Of a stretch of DNA of 8,240 nucleotides, positions 4,792-8,240 are shown in pieces. The notes under the pieces were generated by a model that did not search any database, was not told where the DNA came from, and was given only the letters and a program-made list of their open reading frames with translations. The stretch comes from Candidatus Margulisiibacteriota bacterium (lineage in GTDB: Bacteria > Margulisbacteria > WOR-1 > O2-12-FULL-45-9). The position numbers and the translations under genes were made by a program. Numbering within the stretch: the stretch's first letter is position 1; each line of letters begins with the position of its first letter. Where the stretch lies: the NCBI GenBank assembly GCA_030018645.1, contig JASEHX010000057.1:1-8240 (forward strand), written 5' to 3'.

Positions 4792-7503
4792 ATGGACGCT
4801 TCAGTTTCTGTTATTGGAAGATCCACGGCCAACCTTGCTTTGCAGGGAGAATTGGCTTTATCGCAATCAATTACTCCCCGGGAATTTCGCGAGTATATAA
4901 GGATAAATGGGAGTACCCCCGAGGTCAAGGCCTTCTTGCTGGCCAAATTAAAATGTCCCAATGGGATCGAAGAGGTTACAGAGTATTTACAGGTATATTT
5001 GCAGGAGTGCGGGTATGATGAAACCGTCCAGGAACTATTAATAACCGCAAAAGGGACTGGCGATTATCAAGCATTAATCGCTGAAGCCATAAAGTATGCC
5101 GCAGCACTTGATAATCCTGAAGCGGTTTTCGTCCCCCTTGCCGAGCAGGTGATCGAAGATAATCCAGCATTAGTTGATATGTTAAGTCGGTGTTTGACGG
5201 GAGGCGATCCAGAGGTCTTGCTAGCATTAAAATTTTACCGCCAATATTTCAAGTCCCAAGGCAAAACCAATATTGTTCATCTTCTAGATTATAAGTGTAG
5301 AAAATATTTAACAGATGATCTTAATTTCTTTTCAATTATTGGGGCAGAGGATGTTGATGGGAATGGATTAATTGAGTTGTCTGAGCCGGGTTACATTGCC
5401 CAGGTGGATGCCAATCAAGATCAGGTTATTGACCTTTCAGAAGTGATATTGCATATTTTGGACGAATCTTCTGATCCGATAGAATTTTATCAAGCTGTCA
5501 GGCCCTTGCGGGATTCAGTTCTTTTTCCTTTTCTTGAAAGTTTTTACGCGGCTGAAGGTTCTTCTCCAGCGAGGCAGAAAGAAGCTTTCCGGTATCTAGC
5601 TGCTCTTAGATTAATTATAGAGGGTGACTTTCCGGCCGAAATAAAGGAACAAACTAGCTGGTATGTTGCTGAATACTTGGCGGCAAAAGCGGTCAGTGAA
5701 GGAAAGTATGAAGAGGCGCTAAGTATTTATGAGCGTTTTGCTGGGCAGTATGACAAAACTCCTGGCGGTTATTACGAAGTTCTGGCTGAAAATAGCGAGC
5801 ATTTAGAATTTCTGGAAAAATATTATTCCATATCAGATGCAAAAGCTAGGGGATATAATGGGACACACTTTTTAAGGAGGACGTTATATGGTGGTCACTA
5901 TTTTGAACAAGATTCATTTGAAGTAAGACACATTGGCAGGAAAGAAGGCGTAGATGCGGAATTTCTACAGGAATTAGCGGCCCATTGCCAGCCCAAAGAC
6001 ATTTCTTTCAGCCCTGAAATACCAACAGAAACTTTATCGGAATATTCCATAGAAGATACCTTTACGGTTGATTTCCCGTTTTGTCCTGAATTTATTAGGA
6101 ATAGCGCCGGCAAAATAATTGAAAAGGTTGAAATTTGCTATAACTTGGAAACGCACCTCTGGCAAGTTAGAATCCCTATAATTGATTTAATTGGGCAGGC
6201 CCAAGGCAATAAAATTACCCTCAAATTTGCATTTAATGAAGCAATTGTGCCCGAAGGCGAAAAGGCTCCGGTGATAGAGATACCGATAATAATTATTGGA
6301 ATGGCCCAACTGCCAATGGCTGCTCCAGCCAGTTCAACCCAATTTTACGCCATGATGGGGCAAACGTTGTCTGAAGGAACTCCTATTGATGTCTACTATG
6401 CCGTTGCTCCCGATAAAGATGCGGCGATGTATTTCGGGCATTCGTCGCTGAATATGAAAGAGATTGCGGGGCGCTTTTTGCGAATCCCATATTTTGTTAT
6501 TGACGCAGGCACCGAAGACGGAAAAGTCAAAACAGAAAAAATGAAGAAAGAACTGCCAAATGTAATAGCTTCCGGCAGGCAAGCGATTGAGGAGTATTTC
6601 AGGGCCAATGTGGATGAGCGAGAATTATTACGGCTCCTTCGTTTGGGCGACCGGCTAATCGGCGGACCGCTGGGTATATTTGATTATTATAGGCAATACG
6701 GTTATTCAATTACTGAAATAACTTATCCTGAAAATGGAGATTGCCTCGTCCAGTTAGGCCTGGAAAGAAGGATTCCCATAAGTCAATTGCGCGGTGAAAT
6801 GAAAACCGCTTTTGATGCTTTACCAGAAGAAATGAAACAAAAATATCGAGCAGAAGGCGGCCTTCTGGTCAAAATGCAAGTTGAATTTTATAATACAACT
6901 GATGCTGCTTCGCTGGCAGTAGGGCGGCATCTGGCCGGAAAAGAAGAGGAAATAGTCACTTTCCAAACCCATTGTTACCATGTAGGGCCAAGGGACAGGT
7001 ATCAGGAAGAGGGGATTTATCCTGCAGCGGATATTGAATTGCCAATTGCCTATTTTGGCAACCATTGCTATGGCTCCCAAGATCTAAACTATTTAAGCCA
7101 ATTAGGGACATTTTATTATCCGGTGGCAACCTACGATAAAACCACGGCAAACGCGCGGATAAATTTGGAAGTAGTTGATGCCTTGCTGTTAGGCGGAAAT
7201 CCGGTCAGCGATGCGCGGTCAGCTTTTTCCAACGTGGTGCCGAAAGGCGTTTCTGCTTCCGCAGTTTATAAATTCCCTGTTCCGGAAAACGCGTCCGCGT
7301 TATCTCTGTATGCTGACAGCGACCGCGATGGGATTCCTGATCCCATAGATAGAAATGACTTATCCGAAATTATTTTTGATCCGATTAGAAACGAGATTCA
7401 TGTAAACGGCGTTGCAATTAAACCAGGGAATGCCTATTATAATTATTTTCTTCAAAAATTGGAAGAAACTCCGGCAATAGCCGTTGCGGATAGCAGCCCC
7501 TAA
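4792..7503 (+). CDS. Large uncharacterised protein with EF-hand loops, TPR-like region and C-terminal Ca2+ loop
   Basis: I do not recognise the family of this 903-residue protein. The N-terminal third looks helical. Two EF-hand loops follow: D187, D189, N191, E195, E198 and D206, N208, D210, D214, E217. A TPR-like helix pair lies at about 290-325 (GKYEEALSIYERF). A beta-rich middle ends in the hydrophobic stretch IEIPIIIIGMAQ (495-506). Near the C-terminus EIVTFQTHCYHVG (H727) and IAYFGNHCYGS (C759) parallel IVGFIGHLYYKG and FMATCLSA of the preceding protein, so both may share a caspase-like domain; this is inference. A thrombospondin type 3-like loop, DSDRDGIPDPID, lies at 842-853. The start is ATG 4792, the first start after TAA 4771-4773. 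There is no Shine-Dalgarno and no signal peptide. TATATA at 4779-4784 could serve a leaderless mRNA, otherwise the gene is co-transcribed with its neighbour. Confidence 0.8.
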   Translation: MDASVSVIGRSTANLALQGELALSQSITPREFREYIRINGSTPEVKAFLLAKLKCPNGIEEVTEYLQVYLQECGYDETVQELLITAKGTGDYQALIAEAIKYAAALDNPEAVFVPLAEQVIEDNPALVDMLSRCLTGGDPEVLLALKFYRQYFKSQGKTNIVHLLDYKCRKYLTDDLNFFSIIGAEDVDGNGLIELSEPGYIAQVDANQDQVIDLSEVILHILDESSDPIEFYQAVRPLRDSVLFPFLESFYAAEGSSPARQKEAFRYLAALRLIIEGDFPAEIKEQTSWYVAEYLAAKAVSEGKYEEALSIYERFAGQYDKTPGGYYEVLAENSEHLEFLEKYYSISDAKARGYNGTHFLRRTLYGGHYFEQDSFEVRHIGRKEGVDAEFLQELAAHCQPKDISFSPEIPTETLSEYSIEDTFTVDFPFCPEFIRNSAGKIIEKVEICYNLETHLWQVRIPIIDLIGQAQGNKITLKFAFNEAIVPEGEKAPVIEIPIIIIGMAQLPMAAPASSTQFYAMMGQTLSEGTPIDVYYAVAPDKDAAMYFGHSSLNMKEIAGRFLRIPYFVIDAGTEDGKVKTEKMKKELPNVIASGRQAIEEYFRANVDERELLRLLRLGDRLIGGPLGIFDYYRQYGYSITEITYPENGDCLVQLGLERRIPISQLRGEMKTAFDALPEEMKQKYRAEGGLLVKMQVEFYNTTDAASLAVGRHLAGKEEEIVTFQTHCYHVGPRDRYQEEGIYPAADIELPIAYFGNHCYGSQDLNYLSQLGTFYYPVATYDKTTANARINLEVVDALLLGGNPVSDARSAFSNVVPKGVSASAVYKFPVPENASALSLYADSDRDGIPDPIDRNDLSEIIFDPIRNEIHVNGVAIKPGNAYYNYFLQKLEETPAIAVADSSP

Positions 7504-7511
7504 ATTTCCCC

Positions 7512-7540
7512 TTGACAAGCATTTCTTTATCCTCCACAAT
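7512..7540 (+). promoter_or_regulatory. sigma70-like promoter for the small exported protein
   Basis: A perfect -35 TTGACA (7512-7517) is followed by a 17-base spacer and CACAAT (7535-7540), four of six matches including the key A and final T. The start would be near 7547, just before the Shine-Dalgarno. It lies right after the stop of the 903-residue gene. Confidence 0.6.
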
Positions 7541-7550
7541 ACCCCCATAC

Positions 7551-7560
7551 AAAGGAGGTG
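7551..7560 (+). promoter_or_regulatory. Strong Shine-Dalgarno that fixes a GTG start
   Basis: AAAGGAGGTG contains the full AGGAGG core (7553-7558), seven bases before GTG 7566-7568. This is the only strong ribosome binding site in the window. It places the start downstream of the in-frame ATG at 7512, which falls in the -35 region. Confidence 0.9.
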
Positions 7561-7565
7561 AAAGA

Positions 7566-8099
7566 GTGAAAAAAATATTTGTTTTATCCTTGCTGGTTAT
7601 CTTCGCGGCCTCGTGTGTTTTTGCGGCAACCGCTAAAACAACTACTAAAAAGACAACTACCACAAAACCTAAAGTGGTTGCCAAACCGGTGGTAATTACG
7701 GTCGCCCCGCAAAAACCGTCGCTGGCCTATTTGGTGAAGGGTGGTTTTACAGGAGGGGGCGGCGAATTAGGGTTAACCCTGCATAAGCTGGTCAACGATC
7801 GGTTAAGCATTAATGGAGATCTGGGCTATATTATCGGCAGCGGATATTCTACTGCGGTCATTGGGGCATCCGTGGTAACTCCTATCCGTGGTAATTTAGG
7901 GATCGGGTTAATGGTAAACTACTCCAGCTTCTCACAAGCGGTGCGGATATCCGGAATTGGGGACATAACGTCTTTATCGGGTGTTGGGTTCGGCGCCTTA
8001 ATTGAGTATGACATCAACAATGATTGGTGCGCCCATGTTGGCTACGATACCCGCCTTGGCTTGGTTGCTGAATTGGGATACGCTTTTAGTAAGAGATAA
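7566..8099 (+). CDS. Small exported beta-barrel-like outer membrane protein
   Basis: This is a 177-residue protein starting at GTG 7566, chosen for the perfect Shine-Dalgarno and because the N-terminus then becomes a Sec signal peptide. That signal is KK, then IFVLSLLVIFAAS, then VFA cut before A21. C17 lies in AASC, a poor lipobox, so a lipoprotein is less likely. After cleavage comes a Lys/Thr/Pro-rich linker (about 22-51), which may be periplasmic. From about 53 to the end there are short alternating strands with many Gly and aromatic residues (LAYLVKGGFTGGGGELGLTL, LSINGDLGYIIGSG, LGIGLMVNYSSF, HVGYDTRLGLVAELGYAF). This is the pattern of a small outer-membrane beta-barrel. The exact family is not recognised. 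It has its own promoter and terminator and so is probably monocistronic. No functional link to the upstream genes is visible. Confidence 0.8.
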   Translation: MKKIFVLSLLVIFAASCVFAATAKTTTKKTTTTKPKVVAKPVVITVAPQKPSLAYLVKGGFTGGGGELGLTLHKLVNDRLSINGDLGYIIGSGYSTAVIGASVVTPIRGNLGIGLMVNYSSFSQAVRISGIGDITSLSGVGFGALIEYDINNDWCAHVGYDTRLGLVAELGYAFSKR

Positions 8100-8119
8100 T
8101 TAAAAAAAACTCACCCCCT

Positions 8120-8162
8120 CTTTCCCCTTCTCTTATTATTAAGAGAGGGGGAGGGTTTGTTT
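8120..8162 (+). terminator. Rho-independent terminator after the exported protein gene
   Basis: A 16-pair stem (left arm 8120-8135, right arm 8140-8155, three G-U pairs) closes a four-base loop, TTAT (8136-8139). It is followed by TTTGTTT. An A-run at 8102-8109 on the other side could let it act in both directions, but no minus-strand gene is seen here. Confidence 0.85.
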
Positions 8163-8240
8163 CAAGTTAGTAGGGGGTAAATTTTTGAAATTCGTAAGTA
8201 TTCAGAGTTACTGAAGTGAAGATGACAAGACAATATTTTT

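Noticed and set aside
7605..7625. Lipoprotein lipobox (AASC) in the small exported protein
   Set aside because: The -3 residue is Ala instead of Leu/Val/Ile, and a good type I cleavage site (VFA) follows directly.
8201..8215. Hairpin TTCAG-agtta-CTGAA near the right edge
   Set aside because: Five pairs only, no T-run and no gene next to it; it could be chance.
8185..8240. Start of a next gene (TTG 8185 after AGGGGGT, or ATG 8221)
   Set aside because: The TTG frame stops after nine codons and the ATG frame has only six codons in the window with a weak ribosome binding site.
1..8240. CRISPR array, tRNA, rRNA, or classic IS element
   Set aside because: No regularly spaced repeats, no cloverleaf or rRNA motifs, and no transposase or terminal inverted repeats are visible.

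Overview
The window looks like accessory chromosome from an uncultured Gram-negative bacterium. It has standard stop codons, sigma70-like promoters, a protein with a Sec signal and a predicted outer-membrane beta-barrel, and a pair of AAA_14/DUF4143 ATPases of a type often expanded in candidate-phylum genomes. I cannot name the phylum. All six genes lie on the + strand.

Left edge (1-353): the 3' end of a homoserine dehydrogenase gene (hom), covering the tail of the catalytic domain and the ACT domain. A four-copy heptamer repeat sits in the linker between them. Middle left (354-3281): two divergent AAA+ ATPases with a C-terminal PD-(D/E)XK-like motif, each with its own promoter-like sequence. 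The last bases of hom occur three times: as the true hom end (300-353), directly after ATPase 1 (1781-1834, 51 of 54 bases identical), and as a shorter, more diverged piece after ATPase 2 (about 3296-3319). Each ATPase is therefore bracketed by hom tails, as if ATPase cassettes had entered the 3' end of hom one after another. The extra tails keep the hom reading frame with only synonymous or conservative changes.

Middle right (3379-7503): two large proteins of unrecognised family, of 455 and 903 residues, 45 bases apart and probably co-transcribed. Both end in Asp-rich thrombospondin type 3-like calcium loops. Both also carry a similar strand-His ... strand-Cys arrangement that suggests a caspase-like (clan CD) fold, though this is an inference. 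The larger one also has two EF-hand loops and a TPR-like stretch. Neither shows a signal peptide or a good ribosome binding site, which is odd for proteins with these extracellular-type motifs.

Right edge (7504-8240): a small exported beta-barrel-like protein with its own promoter, an excellent Shine-Dalgarno that sets a GTG start at 7566, and a strong rho-independent terminator. The last 80 bases hold no gene I can support.

The most interesting candidate system is the serial placement of DUF4143 ATPase cassettes at the 3' end of hom, with hom-tail copies as boundaries and no recognisable integrase or transposase.
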